NCBI GenBank assembly: GCA_023381515.1
Contig: JAMCQI010000030.1
Location: forward strand, 1-64,000
Direction of reading: 5' to 3'
Length of the DNA stretch: 64,000 bases
Source of the DNA: Chloroflexota bacterium
Lineage (GTDB): Bacteria; Chloroflexota; Anaerolineae; UBA4142
Part shown: positions 26,542 to 35,128 of the stretch, one piece after another
Layout: the number at the start of each line of letters is the position of its first letter
How positions within the stretch are numbered: position 1 is the first letter of the stretch
Position numbers and translations under genes: made by a program
Notes under the pieces: model-generated
Seen by the model: only the letters and a program-made list of their open reading frames with translations
The model's database searches: none
Told to the model about the DNA's origin: nothing

Positions 26542-26569
26542 TTGACATTTGTCTCTTTGGTAATATAAT
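26542..26569 (+). promoter_or_regulatory. Promoter of the permuted-SBP operon
   Basis: A perfect TTGACA and perfect TATAAT are separated by 16 bases, about 140 bases before the ATG at 26712. This is a near-consensus sigma-70 promoter implying strong expression. Confidence 0.75.
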
Positions 26570-26609
26570 GCCGTTCCATAAGCACGCGAATGCATACTCG
26601 GTTTTCTTC

Positions 26610-26620
26610 AAGGAGGTGAT
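26610..26620 (+). promoter_or_regulatory. Extended Shine-Dalgarno-like leader element
   Basis: AAGGAGGTGAT is a perfect complement of the 16S rRNA 3' tail, but no usual start codon follows at proper spacing, and the real start lies 92 bases downstream with its own GGAGGAG. Equivalent elements precede three other secreted-protein genes in this window. Confidence 0.45.
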
Positions 26621-26711
26621 TTCAGACCAGACCGTTTTTACGATCGCAAAGGCACTTTACGGATGACCCCGCCCGACCATCGGTCAATGTTTCTCTGTTG
26701 GAGGAGAAGAA

Positions 26712-28490
26712 ATGAAAGCGTCGAATGCCAGGTTCATCGTCTTCCTAGCGCTCGCCTCCCTGCTCGTCGTTTTGGGAGCGTGTGCCCCAGCCCCCGCCGC
26801 CCCGCCTCCGGCCGCCACGAGCGCCCCCGCCGCCACGAGCGCCCCGGCCGCGACTACGGCACCAACCAGTGCGCCGACAGCCGCCGCCACCAAGGCAGCC
26901 ACGACGGCGCCCACCACGGCCTCAACCGCCAGTCTCTTGAAATTCTCAGCCCCGAACTGCAGCTACACGGACAAATCCAAGAACGTCGCCGAGCTGAAAT
27001 CTATCGAGGCGACTGACCCCAACACGGTCGTGTTTACGCTTTGCCACCCCGACCCCGATTTCCTGTACAAGGTTACGTTCGGCGCCTTTGGCATCGAGCC
27101 CAAGGCGTACCTGGACAAGACCGCAGGGGACACGACCAAAGTGGGCGACAAGCCCATCGGCACTGGACCTTACGTCGTGTCTGAATGGGTGCGCGGTGAT
27201 CATATCACCTTCACGGCCAATCCCAACTACTGGGGGCCCGCACCCAAGACCAAGACGGTCATTCTCAAGTGGTCAACCGATGCCTCGCAGCGCCTCATCG
27301 AACTTCAGTCCGGCCAAGCCGACGGCATGGACAATGTCGCTACCGAAGATATGGCAGCGGTTCAGAAGAACCCGAGCCTGAAGCTCATGCCGCGCCAACC
27401 CGAGACCATTGTTTACCTCGGCATGAACAACAAGTTCAAGCCCTTTGACAACGAAAAGGTGCGCCAGGCGATCGCCATGGCGATCGACAAAAAGCGCCTT
27501 GTCACCAACTTTTATCCGACCGGTTCGACGGTCGCGGACCAATTCTTGACTCCCGATATCAAGCCGGGCTACACGGACAATTTCAAGGCGACGGCGTATG
27601 ACCCAACCGCGGCCAAAAAGCTGCTCGCGGATGCCGGGTACCCCAACGGCTTTGATGTCAAGCTCTCCTACCGCCCCACCGTGCGTCAATATCTACCCTC
27701 GCCCGATAAGGTGGCCCAAGACCTCCAGGCTCAGTTGAAGCAAATCGGCGTCAACGTCACAGTGAACCCGATGGAATCGGGCGCCTTCCTCGACCAGACC
27801 GAATCCGGGAACACACCTTTCTTCCTTCTCGGCTGGATCGACGATTACGCGGGCGCGACCGATATCATCGACCCGAATATCGGTTCGGGGTCGAAGCAAT
27901 TCGGCAATCCCTATGCCGATCTCAACGCCGAGATTTCCGCGGCCGGCTCTGTGGTCGATGCGACGGTTCGCCAACAGCACTATGACAAGGTGAATCAGTT
28001 GTTGCAGCAGCTGGTGCCCGAAGTCCCGTTGGTCCATGGAACTTCGGCCTGTGCCTATGTGGCCAAAGACACCGGCGACCAGTGCAGCCCATTCAGCGAC
28101 GAATACTTCCAGTACATCGGCAATGGGACGAACCAGGTCGTCTGGGTGCAGAACGCAGAGCCCCTGAGCCTGTGGTGCGCCGATGAAGAAGACGGCGAGA
28201 CCTTCCGCGCCTGCATCCAGGTCTACGATGCGCTCTACAACTTTGAGCAGAACGGCGTCAAGCCGGTTCCCGCTCTGGCGACGAGCTACCAGGCCAGTCC
28301 GGACGCGACCGTGTGGACCTTCCATCTGCGACAAGGCGTCAAGTTCAGCGACGGAAGCGCTTTCACAGCCAACGACGTCGTCGCCAACTATGATGCCTGG
28401 TGGGATGCCAAGAACCCGGATCACAAGGGTCGCACCGGTAACTGGACGTACTTTACCAGTTTCTTTGGCGCTCAACTCAACAACCAGTAG
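26712..28490 (+). CDS. Circularly permuted peptide-type solute-binding lipoprotein
   Basis: This 592-residue lipoprotein (lipobox LGAC, Cys24) has a 50-residue Ala/Pro/Thr linker and a family 5 (SBP_bac_5, DppA/OppA) fold in permuted order. After the linker the mature part opens with what is normally the middle of the protein: NVAELKSIEATDPNTVVFTL (residues 91-110), PIGTGPYVVSEWVRGDHITF and PNYWG. It runs to the usual C-terminal end at FSDEYFQYI (about 461-469). It then continues at about 474 with the normal N-terminal part: VVWVQNAEPLSLWC, CIQVYDALYNFEQNGVKPVP, ALATSYQASPDATVWTFHLR and QGVKFSDGSAFTANDVVANY, ending at 592. Joining the end to the beginning restores a complete canonical sequence. 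It is followed by two permease genes and two hydrolase-like genes, with a hairpin after the stop. Ligand unknown; peptide-like is likely. Confidence 0.88.
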   Translation: MKASNARFIVFLALASLLVVLGACAPAPAAPPPAATSAPAATSAPAATTAPTSAPTAAATKAATTAPTTASTASLLKFSAPNCSYTDKSKNVAELKSIEATDPNTVVFTLCHPDPDFLYKVTFGAFGIEPKAYLDKTAGDTTKVGDKPIGTGPYVVSEWVRGDHITFTANPNYWGPAPKTKTVILKWSTDASQRLIELQSGQADGMDNVATEDMAAVQKNPSLKLMPRQPETIVYLGMNNKFKPFDNEKVRQAIAMAIDKKRLVTNFYPTGSTVADQFLTPDIKPGYTDNFKATAYDPTAAKKLLADAGYPNGFDVKLSYRPTVRQYLPSPDKVAQDLQAQLKQIGVNVTVNPMESGAFLDQTESGNTPFFLLGWIDDYAGATDIIDPNIGSGSKQFGNPYADLNAEISAAGSVVDATVRQQHYDKVNQLLQQLVPEVPLVHGTSACAYVAKDTGDQCSPFSDEYFQYIGNGTNQVVWVQNAEPLSLWCADEEDGETFRACIQVYDALYNFEQNGVKPVPALATSYQASPDATVWTFHLRQGVKFSDGSAFTANDVVANYDAWWDAKNPDHKGRTGNWTYFTSFFGAQLNNQ

Positions 28491-28536
28491 GGGATCCTTG
28501 GCCCGGGACAACCCGAAAGTGGAACGATGTGAGATT

Positions 28537-28563
28537 GGAGCGGGTGGCGAGACCACCCGCTCC
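28537..28563 (+). terminator. Hairpin between SBP and permease genes
   Basis: GGAGCGGGTGG and CCACCCGCTCC form a perfect 11-base stem with a CGAGA loop and no T tract. In this position it probably stabilises the SBP mRNA 3' end or partly terminates, lowering permease expression relative to the binding protein. Confidence 0.6.
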
Positions 28564-28579
28564 TTGGGTCAGCCTGAAA

Positions 28580-29656
28580 ATGCTACAATTCCTGATTCGT
28601 AGAATTATCCTGTTGATTCCCGTGCTGCTCGGGATCCTCTTTGTGACCTTCGCCATGAGCCGCATGATCCCCGGCGACGCGTGCGCCGTCATGCTCGGCG
28701 AAAGATACACGCCCGAAAAGTGCACCGCGTTCCGGCAGCAGTATGGCTTGAACGATAATATCGTCGTCCAGTTTGGGCGCTACTTGCTGACGCTGGGTGA
28801 GGGCAACCTGGGCGATTCCATTCGCGATGGCCGGCCGGTCACGACGATCATCTCAGAACGATTGCCGATGACGGCTGAGCTGACCTTTGGCGCGATGCTC
28901 TTTGCGGCGACCTTTGGCATTCTCCTTGGCACCATCTCTGCCCTTCGCCACAACAGCGGCGTGGATGTCGCGACGATGGTGGGCGCCAATGTCGGCGTCT
29001 CGATGCCCGTCTTTTGGCTCGGGTTGATGCTGGCGTTCCTGTTCGCCGTCCTCCTCAAAGGGACGCCGCTCTGGCTTCCCCCTTCTTCACGCTTGACGGC
29101 CGGCGTCAGCATGCCGCCGCTTGACCAGGCCTGGCACCTGCAGAATCTGGCGCCCCTGCCGCATTTCTTCTTGGATCTGGTTTCCAATTCAGTCGTTCTG
29201 CACAGCGTTCTCATCGGCGAGTTCGGCGTCACCTGGGATGCGATCCAACACCTGATCCTTCCTTCGGCTGCTCTCGGCACGATTCCGCTCGCCATCATCG
29301 CGCGTCTGACGCGGTCCAGTCTTCTCGACGTACTCGGGCAGGATTACGTTCGGACTGCACGGGCCAAGGGCTTGCGCGAGCGTATGATCTTGATGCGTCA
29401 CGCGATGCGCAACGCGCTCATCCCCATCATCACCATTATTGGATTGCAGGTGGGTCTCTTGCTGTCGGGAGCCGTCCTGACGGAGACAGTCTTTTTGCTC
29501 CCTGGTGTCGGAACGCAGTTGGTGACTTCCATCTTTGCCCGGGATTATCCGGTCATCCAAGGATTTGTCGTGGTGATAGCCTTGCTATTCGCCTCTGTCA
29601 ATATACTCGTGGACCTTTCGTACTCATTCCTGGACCCGCGCGTCCGCGCGAACTAG
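28580..29656 (+). CDS. Peptide ABC importer permease, DppB type
   Basis: This 358-residue inner-membrane permease of the BPD_transp_1 family has about six spans. The N-terminus LQFLIRRIILLIPVLLGILF is characteristic of DppB/OppB, and the EAA loop reads YVRTARAKGLRERMILMRHA followed by MRNALIPIITIIGLQ. The ending SYSFLDPRVR is typical. The N-terminal periplasmic loop contains PGDACAVMLGERYTPEKC. The start at 28580 (MLQFL) is set by homology; the ribosome site is weak, consistent with lower expression than the SBP. It partners with the next gene. No ATPase gene is found in the operon. Confidence 0.92.
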   Translation: MLQFLIRRIILLIPVLLGILFVTFAMSRMIPGDACAVMLGERYTPEKCTAFRQQYGLNDNIVVQFGRYLLTLGEGNLGDSIRDGRPVTTIISERLPMTAELTFGAMLFAATFGILLGTISALRHNSGVDVATMVGANVGVSMPVFWLGLMLAFLFAVLLKGTPLWLPPSSRLTAGVSMPPLDQAWHLQNLAPLPHFFLDLVSNSVVLHSVLIGEFGVTWDAIQHLILPSAALGTIPLAIIARLTRSSLLDVLGQDYVRTARAKGLRERMILMRHAMRNALIPIITIIGLQVGLLLSGAVLTETVFLLPGVGTQLVTSIFARDYPVIQGFVVVIALLFASVNILVDLSYSFLDPRVRAN

Positions 29657-29668
29657 GTAGCTGATACG

Positions 29669-30607
29669 ATGACGGCTAGATCCGATTCGCTCGCCACCTC
29701 CTCGCAAGCCAGCCCGATCCCTGTCATACAGCGCTCGCCTCTCTCCCAGATGATTCGCAGGTTGACCCGTCATCGCTCTTTCCAGGCTGGCGTCGTTCTG
29801 CTCGCGATCATCGTATTCGTGGCAATCTTTGCGGGTGTCCTGTCCCCTTACGATCCCACCTTGCCGCTGGACAACGTGACGCCCCGGGAATCGCCTTGTA
29901 TTCACCTGCTCGGTTGTACGGAAAAGTCGGGTGACCACATCTTTGGGACGGACAGCAACAGCCGCGACGAGTTTTCGCGTATCCTCTTTGGGGCGCGGTT
30001 GTCGTTGGAGATCGGCTTTCTCACAACCGGTGTCGCGATCATCATCGGCTCCATCCTGGGCGCGATCTCCGGTTACGCGGAAAGCTGGACCGACACTCTC
30101 ATCATGCGCGCCATGGACATACTCCTGGCCTTCCCGAGCCTGCTGCTGGCAATTGCCATTGTCGCCATTCTGGGTCCGGGATTAATGAATGCCCTGATCG
30201 CGATCGCCATTGTCAACATTCCCATCTATGCACGCCTCTTTCGCGCGAGCGTTCTCTCCGTCAAAGACCTGGAATACGTCACCGCCGCGCGCGCGGTAGG
30301 GGCTTCCGCCCGCCGGATATTGAGCCGGGAGATCTTTCCGAACGCGTTGACGCCTACTCTTGTCCAGGGAACGCTGGGCATCGCGACGACCATCCTTGAC
30401 GCCGCCGGTCTCTCCTTCCTCGGGCTAGGCGCCCAGCCGCCCACACCGGAATGGGGCTCGATGCTCAGCGCCGAGCGAAATGCCATTTTCACTGCACCGT
30501 TCTTGGTTTTTGTTCCCGGCATCGCGATCATGGTGACCGTTCTTTCTTTCAATCTCATCGGCGATGCCCTGCGCGACGCGCTCGATCCGCGTTTGCGCAT
30601 CGGTTAG
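29669..30607 (+). CDS. Peptide ABC importer permease, DppC type
   Basis: This 312-residue permease is the partner of the DppB-type subunit 12 bases upstream. The N-terminal OppC_N segment (SPLSQMIRRLTRHRSFQAGV) is followed by about five spans. The EAA loop reads DLEYVTAARAVGASARRILS then REIFPNALTPTLVQ, and LSFLGLGAQPPTPEWGSML with GDALRDALDPRLR closes the protein, all typical of DppC/OppC. Like the rest of the importer it needs an ATPase pair (DppD/F type) that is not encoded nearby. Confidence 0.93.
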   Translation: MTARSDSLATSSQASPIPVIQRSPLSQMIRRLTRHRSFQAGVVLLAIIVFVAIFAGVLSPYDPTLPLDNVTPRESPCIHLLGCTEKSGDHIFGTDSNSRDEFSRILFGARLSLEIGFLTTGVAIIIGSILGAISGYAESWTDTLIMRAMDILLAFPSLLLAIAIVAILGPGLMNALIAIAIVNIPIYARLFRASVLSVKDLEYVTAARAVGASARRILSREIFPNALTPTLVQGTLGIATTILDAAGLSFLGLGAQPPTPEWGSMLSAERNAIFTAPFLVFVPGIAIMVTVLSFNLIGDALRDALDPRLRIG

Positions 30608-30639
30608 TACGTTCGGGAAAAATCCAGCATCCCCTCCCC

Positions 30640-30668
30640 CGCCCCTCCCCACTTTGTGGGGAGGGGCG
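30640..30668. repeat. G/C-rich hairpin in the importer operon
   Basis: CGCCCCTCCCCAC and GTGGGGAGGGGCG form a perfect 13-base stem around TTT, next to GGGGGTTAGGGGTGAGGGGG. Its strand asymmetry (C-rich then G-rich) resembles dispersed intergenic repeats of Chloroflexota genomes. It separates permease and hydrolase genes. Confidence 0.55.
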
Positions 30669-30714
30669 TAGTACGGGGGTTAGGGGTGAGGGGGACTGTC
30701 GAAAGGGGTATTAC

Positions 30715-31668
30715 ATGGCAGGAGAAATTAGAGTAGGTACGTTATCTGCCGCACGCGGGCAGAAGGTGACCGGCATCCAGACGCTCACGCTGCAGGGGCA
30801 TCAGACCGAGCTGCCGGTCTTTGTCATCAACGGTCAATCCAATGGTCCGACGCTCGCCGTGACGGGTGGCGTTCACGGCGCCGAATACGCGAGTATCGAG
30901 GCAGCGCTGCGATTGGGTCGCACGCTGCAGCCGGAGACGCTCCATGGGTGTGTGATCATCGTCCCCGTGGTCGATATGCCAGCCTTCAAGGCGCGCGCGA
31001 TCTACGTTTGTCCCATCGACGGCAAGAATCCAAACCGTTTCTTTCCCGGTAATCCCAACGGGACCGCCGTCGAGCAATTGGACGATTGGATATACCGGAA
31101 TGTGATCTCGCAAGGGAATTACTACGTCGACCTGCACGGCGGAGATTTGAACGAGGCCTTGGTGCCATTCACGCTCTTTCAGAAATTCGGAAAAAAGGAA
31201 TTGGACCAAAAATCGCTCGAGATGGCGCAAGTCTTTGGCATTCGCTACCTGGTCAGCAGCGAAGTCGCCGGTTCCACGACTTCGGCCGCGGCCGCGGCCG
31301 GTGTGCCCGGCATCCTGGCCGAGGCAGGTGGGCAAGGCGTCTGGCGGGAAGAGCACATCACCGCGCACACAAACGGGCTCAATCGCCTGATGCGGCATCT
31401 CGGAATGCTGGAAGGCCCCGCACCCGAGCCGCTGCCCACGCAGGTCATGGACCGGTTCGTCTGGCTGCGCAGCGAGCACGACGGGTACTATTATGCACAA
31501 GTGGACGTCGGAGCCACGGTCCGCCAAGGCCAAGATTTGGGAAGGGTAGCGGACTTTCGGGGTAACACGCTCCAGGCGATCACGGCGCCGCTAAACGGAA
31601 CCGTTCTCTTCCTCGTCTCCTCACTCGCCATGAACCAAGGAGATCCGCTCCTGGCCATCGGCGCATGA
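30715..31668 (+). CDS. Aspartoacylase/succinylglutamate desuccinylase-like deacylase
   Basis: This 317-residue zinc-dependent amidohydrolase belongs to the AstE/AspA family. Metal ligands are visible as His54 and Glu57 in GGVHGAEYAS and His141 in VDLHGGDLNE; the likely catalytic Glu is in ILAEAGGQG. The C-terminal part, GYYYAQVDVGATVRQGQDLG and GTVLFLV, is the usual barrel-like tail. The family removes acyl groups from N-acyl amino acids or opens related amides in the cytoplasm. The start at 30715 has GAAAGGGG upstream. It follows the importer permeases and overlaps the next gene by four bases (ATGA), so it likely processes the imported compound. Confidence 0.85.
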   Translation: MAGEIRVGTLSAARGQKVTGIQTLTLQGHQTELPVFVINGQSNGPTLAVTGGVHGAEYASIEAALRLGRTLQPETLHGCVIIVPVVDMPAFKARAIYVCPIDGKNPNRFFPGNPNGTAVEQLDDWIYRNVISQGNYYVDLHGGDLNEALVPFTLFQKFGKKELDQKSLEMAQVFGIRYLVSSEVAGSTTSAAAAAGVPGILAEAGGQGVWREEHITAHTNGLNRLMRHLGMLEGPAPEPLPTQVMDRFVWLRSEHDGYYYAQVDVGATVRQGQDLGRVADFRGNTLQAITAPLNGTVLFLVSSLAMNQGDPLLAIGA

Positions 31669-33395
31669 GTTCTCCCGCTCAAATTACGGAAGCCGAATTG
31701 CTCCAGCAGGTCTCGCGCGAACATCTGCTCGAGACGAACGGCAAGATCGCACAGGGGGTGCGCCTCTCCGGCAGCCCGGAGGAGCGGGCGGCCTTTCAAT
31801 ACGTCCAGGCGCAATTGGCAAGCTACGGTCTGCGCACCACCTGGCTGGAGCATCCCGCTCTTATCAGCTATCCCCTGCAAGCTTCCCTCCATGTCGTCGA
31901 CGCCCACGCGAATGCTCTCGCCGATTTTGCCTGCTTGACTCACTCGTTCGGCGCCTCCGTCGAGAGCCTCGAAGCAGAGATCGTCGATCTTGGCTTTGGC
32001 GCGCCTTCCGATTACGCGCGGCAAGATGTGCACGGCAAGGTCGTGCTCCTCAACGGACTGGCGAGCCCTACCTCCGTCTATCAAGCAGAGCAGGCGGGCG
32101 CCGCCGGCGAAGTGTTCATCAACGACGAACACCTGCACAATATGATCGTGAGCACTATCTGGGGCGCGCCGACGCCGGAATCGGTCAAACGAACTCCCCG
32201 GACTCCTGTCGTGTCCGTGGTGAAAGCGGATGGACTGGATCTGCGTAAGCGTATCGCGGCCGGCGAGACACGCGTGCGCCTTCGGACACGCGTCTTTAAG
32301 GGCTGGCAATCGACGCCGATCGTCGTCGGCGAACTGGAAGGAACGGCGAGCCATGATTTCGTGATACTGAGCGGCCACCTCGACAGCTGGGACTATGGCG
32401 CGATGGACAATGCCAGCGCGAATGCAACAATGCTTGAGGTCGCGCGCTTGCTGGCGGTGGCGAAGGGAGCACTGTATCGCGGGTTGCGCGTCGTCTTTTG
32501 GTCGGGGCACAGCCACGGGCGCTATTCCGGCTCAACCTGGTACGCGGACCACCATTGGGAGGAGCTGTACGACCGCTGCGTCGCTCATGTCAACGTGGAC
32601 TCGACGGGGGCGCGGGGAGCCACCTTTTACGGCGCCTTCCAGACGCATACGGAGCTCGCGGAGCTGGGCGCACGAATCATCCAGGAGCAGACGGGGCAGC
32701 CGGCGCGACCATTCCGGATGAGCCGCGCGGGGGATATGAGTTTCAACGGCATCGGCATTCCTTCTCTCTTTATGGAACTGAGCCAGGTGCCATTGACCGG
32801 TGCGAACGATAACTATGTCACGCGGTCCCTAGGGACAGAGATGGGCAGCACGATGCCGTGGTGGTGGCATACCTCGGAAGACACGCTGGACAAGGTGGAA
32901 GCGAGCGTTCTTGAGCTCGACACCCGCATCTACCTGAGCGCTGTGTGGCGGCTCGCGACCCAAGCAGTGCTGCCGATGAATCTTGTCTCTGTTGTCGCCG
33001 AGATTCAAAAGGAGCTTGAGGATTTACAGCGAGCGGCAGGGGATCGCTTTAGCTTGGGCGCCGCCCGGGAGCATGCCGCCGCGCTCGCCAAGCGGGTTGA
33101 GGATCTGACTCGCGAAATTCAGACGGCCCGAACACCGCCCCAAATTTCTGCTGTAAACCGAAAGATAAAGGGCGTTTCCCGGGCGCTCATCCCCATCACC
33201 TATACAGAGGCCGGCCAATTTGACCAGGACCCCGCCTGGAGCATCCCGTTCCTGCCCGGCTTGCAGCCGACCCGCCAATTGAAAGAGCTGGATCCTCGGA
33301 GCGAAAAATACCACTTGCTCGAGACCCAGGTCACGCGCAATCTCAACGCTCTGTCATTTGCCCTCCGTCAAGCCATCCAAGCCGTCGGAGACTAG
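31665..33395 (+). CDS. M28-like protein with altered active-site motif
   Basis: This 576-residue protein has a PA-type insert (about 100-200) followed by a zinc-peptidase M28 domain. Metal-ligand motifs look retained: LSGHLDSWDYGAMDNASANA (His238, Asp240, Asp248) and VNVDSTGARG, with a C-terminal His in WWWHTSEDTLDKV. Where M28 enzymes have the catalytic and ligand Glu-Glu pair (FWGxEExGLxGS), this reads FWSGHSHGRYSGS (residues 278-290), so Glu-Glu is replaced by His-Ser-His. It may be a divergent subfamily with altered metal chemistry, or inactive. There is no signal peptide, so it acts in the cytoplasm. Its start overlaps the deacylase stop. Confidence 0.75.
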   Translation: MSSPAQITEAELLQQVSREHLLETNGKIAQGVRLSGSPEERAAFQYVQAQLASYGLRTTWLEHPALISYPLQASLHVVDAHANALADFACLTHSFGASVESLEAEIVDLGFGAPSDYARQDVHGKVVLLNGLASPTSVYQAEQAGAAGEVFINDEHLHNMIVSTIWGAPTPESVKRTPRTPVVSVVKADGLDLRKRIAAGETRVRLRTRVFKGWQSTPIVVGELEGTASHDFVILSGHLDSWDYGAMDNASANATMLEVARLLAVAKGALYRGLRVVFWSGHSHGRYSGSTWYADHHWEELYDRCVAHVNVDSTGARGATFYGAFQTHTELAELGARIIQEQTGQPARPFRMSRAGDMSFNGIGIPSLFMELSQVPLTGANDNYVTRSLGTEMGSTMPWWWHTSEDTLDKVEASVLELDTRIYLSAVWRLATQAVLPMNLVSVVAEIQKELEDLQRAAGDRFSLGAAREHAAALAKRVEDLTREIQTARTPPQISAVNRKIKGVSRALIPITYTEAGQFDQDPAWSIPFLPGLQPTRQLKELDPRSEKYHLLETQVTRNLNALSFALRQAIQAVGD

Positions 33396-33524
33396 AACCA
33401 GGGCGGAGGGGAGACGACCCTGCTCCATCACGCCTTGGCAAGGTGGTCCAGCACGGCCTTGAAAGTGGGCGTCAACCGATTCGTCGGTGCCAAATTCATG
33501 TGAGACCCAATTGGGCCCAGAGAT

Positions 33525-33553
33525 TTGACACCCAGCGGCTTTTCTGCTATCTT
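33525..33553 (+). promoter_or_regulatory. Promoter of the DAO oxidoreductase gene
   Basis: TTGACA (33525-33530), 17 bases, TATCTT (33548-33553) with an upstream TGC giving an extended -10. It lies about 180 bases before the start at 33732, leaving a leader without a recognisable gene. Confidence 0.6.
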
Positions 33554-33731
33554 TTCTGCCGCTGTTGACCGATGAGCGGTCCTGGCAACGAATGCCGCGT
33601 GACTGAAGCGGGCAATCCAACTCGATTTCGAATTTTCAGGCCCCCGCGTTCGATGCACCGCCAACCTAGCGCCGCATCGGCGTGGGTGTTTTTGCTTATC
33701 AGTTCGCCGCATAGGCCCACAGGAGGAAGAA

Positions 33732-34916
33732 ATGCCAACGAGTACGGACGCCGTCGTGATCGGAGGTGGCGTACATGGTGCGAGTGTTGCGTATCACCTC
33801 GCCAAGAAAGGAATGCGCGTGATCCTGATCGAAAAGAGGTTTCTGGCCGCCGGGGGGACGGGCAAGTCCACCGCCGTCGTCCGGATGCATTACGATAACA
33901 GGGTCGAATCCCAACTGGCTTTCGAATCGTTCAAGTACTTTGGCCACTGGGCGGACCTGGTCGGAGGCGATGCGGGATTCGTCAAGACCGGCTTTGTGAG
34001 GATCGTGATCCCCTCCGAGGCCGAGGCGCTCAAGGCAAACATCGGGATGCTCCAAGAGGTTGGGATCAATACTCGGCTCGTCACGCGCGAGGAATTCCAC
34101 GACATCGAGCCGTCCTGGAATCTCTCCAACATGCAGATTGGCGCGTACGAGCCGGATTCCGGCTATGCCGACCCGCAGGCGACGACCCTCTCCTTTGCCG
34201 AACAGGCGCGTGAACTGGGCGCGCGCATTCTCCAAGAGACGGCCGTCTTGCAGATCCACGCGAGTGACAGCCGTGTAACCGGGGTGCAGACCGACCGCGC
34301 GGGAGAGATCGCGGCGCCCGTCGTCGTCGTGGCAGCAGGCCCCTGGTCGCCTCGATTGGTCAAACCTCTCGGCATTGATTTGCCCATTGCCTGCGAGCGC
34401 CACCAAGTGGCCTCTTTCATCCGCCCGAATGAAATTGCGGCGGCCCACGTCACATGTATCGACGGCGCCAACGAAATGTACTTTCGACCTGAAGGCAAGA
34501 CGCTCACCCTGGTCGGCTGCGGAGTGGGCGGGAAAAATGCGGACCCCGACAACTATAAAGAAGGGATCGACGACGAACACATCGCGTATAGCGGCGAACG
34601 GCTGGCCCGCCGCATCCCCAAGATCGCGGATGCGCTCTCGCAGGGCGGGTGGTCCGGCTTTTACGACATGACGCCGGATGAAAAGTGCTTGCTCGGCGCC
34701 TTGCCGGTGGAAGGATTATACGTCAACGCCGGGCACAGCGGCACGGGTTTCAAAATCGCCCCGGCGGTCGGGTTATGCCTGAGCGAATTGATTCACGACG
34801 GCGCCGCCGAGACGGTGGACATTTCCCCGTTCCGCTGGTCGCGCTTTAAGGAAGGCAAGCCGCTCCACGGCGACCATCCCTATTCGACCTCCTGGCATAC
34901 GGGCCTGACCCAGTAA
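33732..34916 (+). CDS. FAD-dependent oxidoreductase, DAO/sarcosine-oxidase type
   Basis: This 394-residue flavoenzyme of the D-amino-acid-oxidase superfamily has the N-terminal dinucleotide fold DAVVIGGGVHGASVAYHLAK with the Glu at the end of strand 2 (VILIEKR). A substrate domain follows and the protein closes with the FAD-contacting GLYVNAGHSGTGFKIAPAVG. The family oxidises N-methyl or secondary amines such as sarcosine, glycine derivatives or proline-like compounds. The start at 33732 has AGGAGG six bases upstream. It has its own promoter and terminator, so it is monocistronic. A related enzyme occurs at 58171-59328. Confidence 0.9.
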   Translation: MPTSTDAVVIGGGVHGASVAYHLAKKGMRVILIEKRFLAAGGTGKSTAVVRMHYDNRVESQLAFESFKYFGHWADLVGGDAGFVKTGFVRIVIPSEAEALKANIGMLQEVGINTRLVTREEFHDIEPSWNLSNMQIGAYEPDSGYADPQATTLSFAEQARELGARILQETAVLQIHASDSRVTGVQTDRAGEIAAPVVVVAAGPWSPRLVKPLGIDLPIACERHQVASFIRPNEIAAAHVTCIDGANEMYFRPEGKTLTLVGCGVGGKNADPDNYKEGIDDEHIAYSGERLARRIPKIADALSQGGWSGFYDMTPDEKCLLGALPVEGLYVNAGHSGTGFKIAPAVGLCLSELIHDGAAETVDISPFRWSRFKEGKPLHGDHPYSTSWHTGLTQ

Positions 34917-35012
34917 CGCTCCCTCGGAAGATTTCGATTCGGCCTTTTTCTCTGCGGACGAGAGCCCTTTTTGGCCGGATCATGATTCTAGTCTTGGCTT
35001 CATGACAAGTGT

Positions 35013-35050
35013 AACCGACCGTTGCAGCCCAACGGTCGGTTTCTTGTTTT
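35013..35050 (+). terminator. Intrinsic terminator of the DAO gene
   Basis: AACCGACCGTT and AACGGTCGGTT form a perfect 11-base stem with a seven-base loop followed by TTCTTGTTTT. Confidence 0.85.
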
Positions 35051-35119
35051 CGGGCAGGTTGAGATAACGTTGCATTTCTGGCATTCAAGCGACAGGATCG
35101 GCCATGCATACGATACTTG

Positions 35120-35128
35120 TGATATAAT
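35120..35128 (+). promoter_or_regulatory. Extended -10 promoter of the sugar importer
   Basis: TGATATAAT gives a TG-n-TATAAT extended -10 about 80 bases before the SBP start at 35208; no good -35 box is seen, which is normal for this promoter class. Confidence 0.5.

Noticed and set aside
26615..26665. A GTG-started 16-codon leader peptide after AAGGAG in the permuted-SBP leader
   Set aside because: The GTG is part of the ribosome-binding sequence itself with no spacing, so initiation there is implausible.
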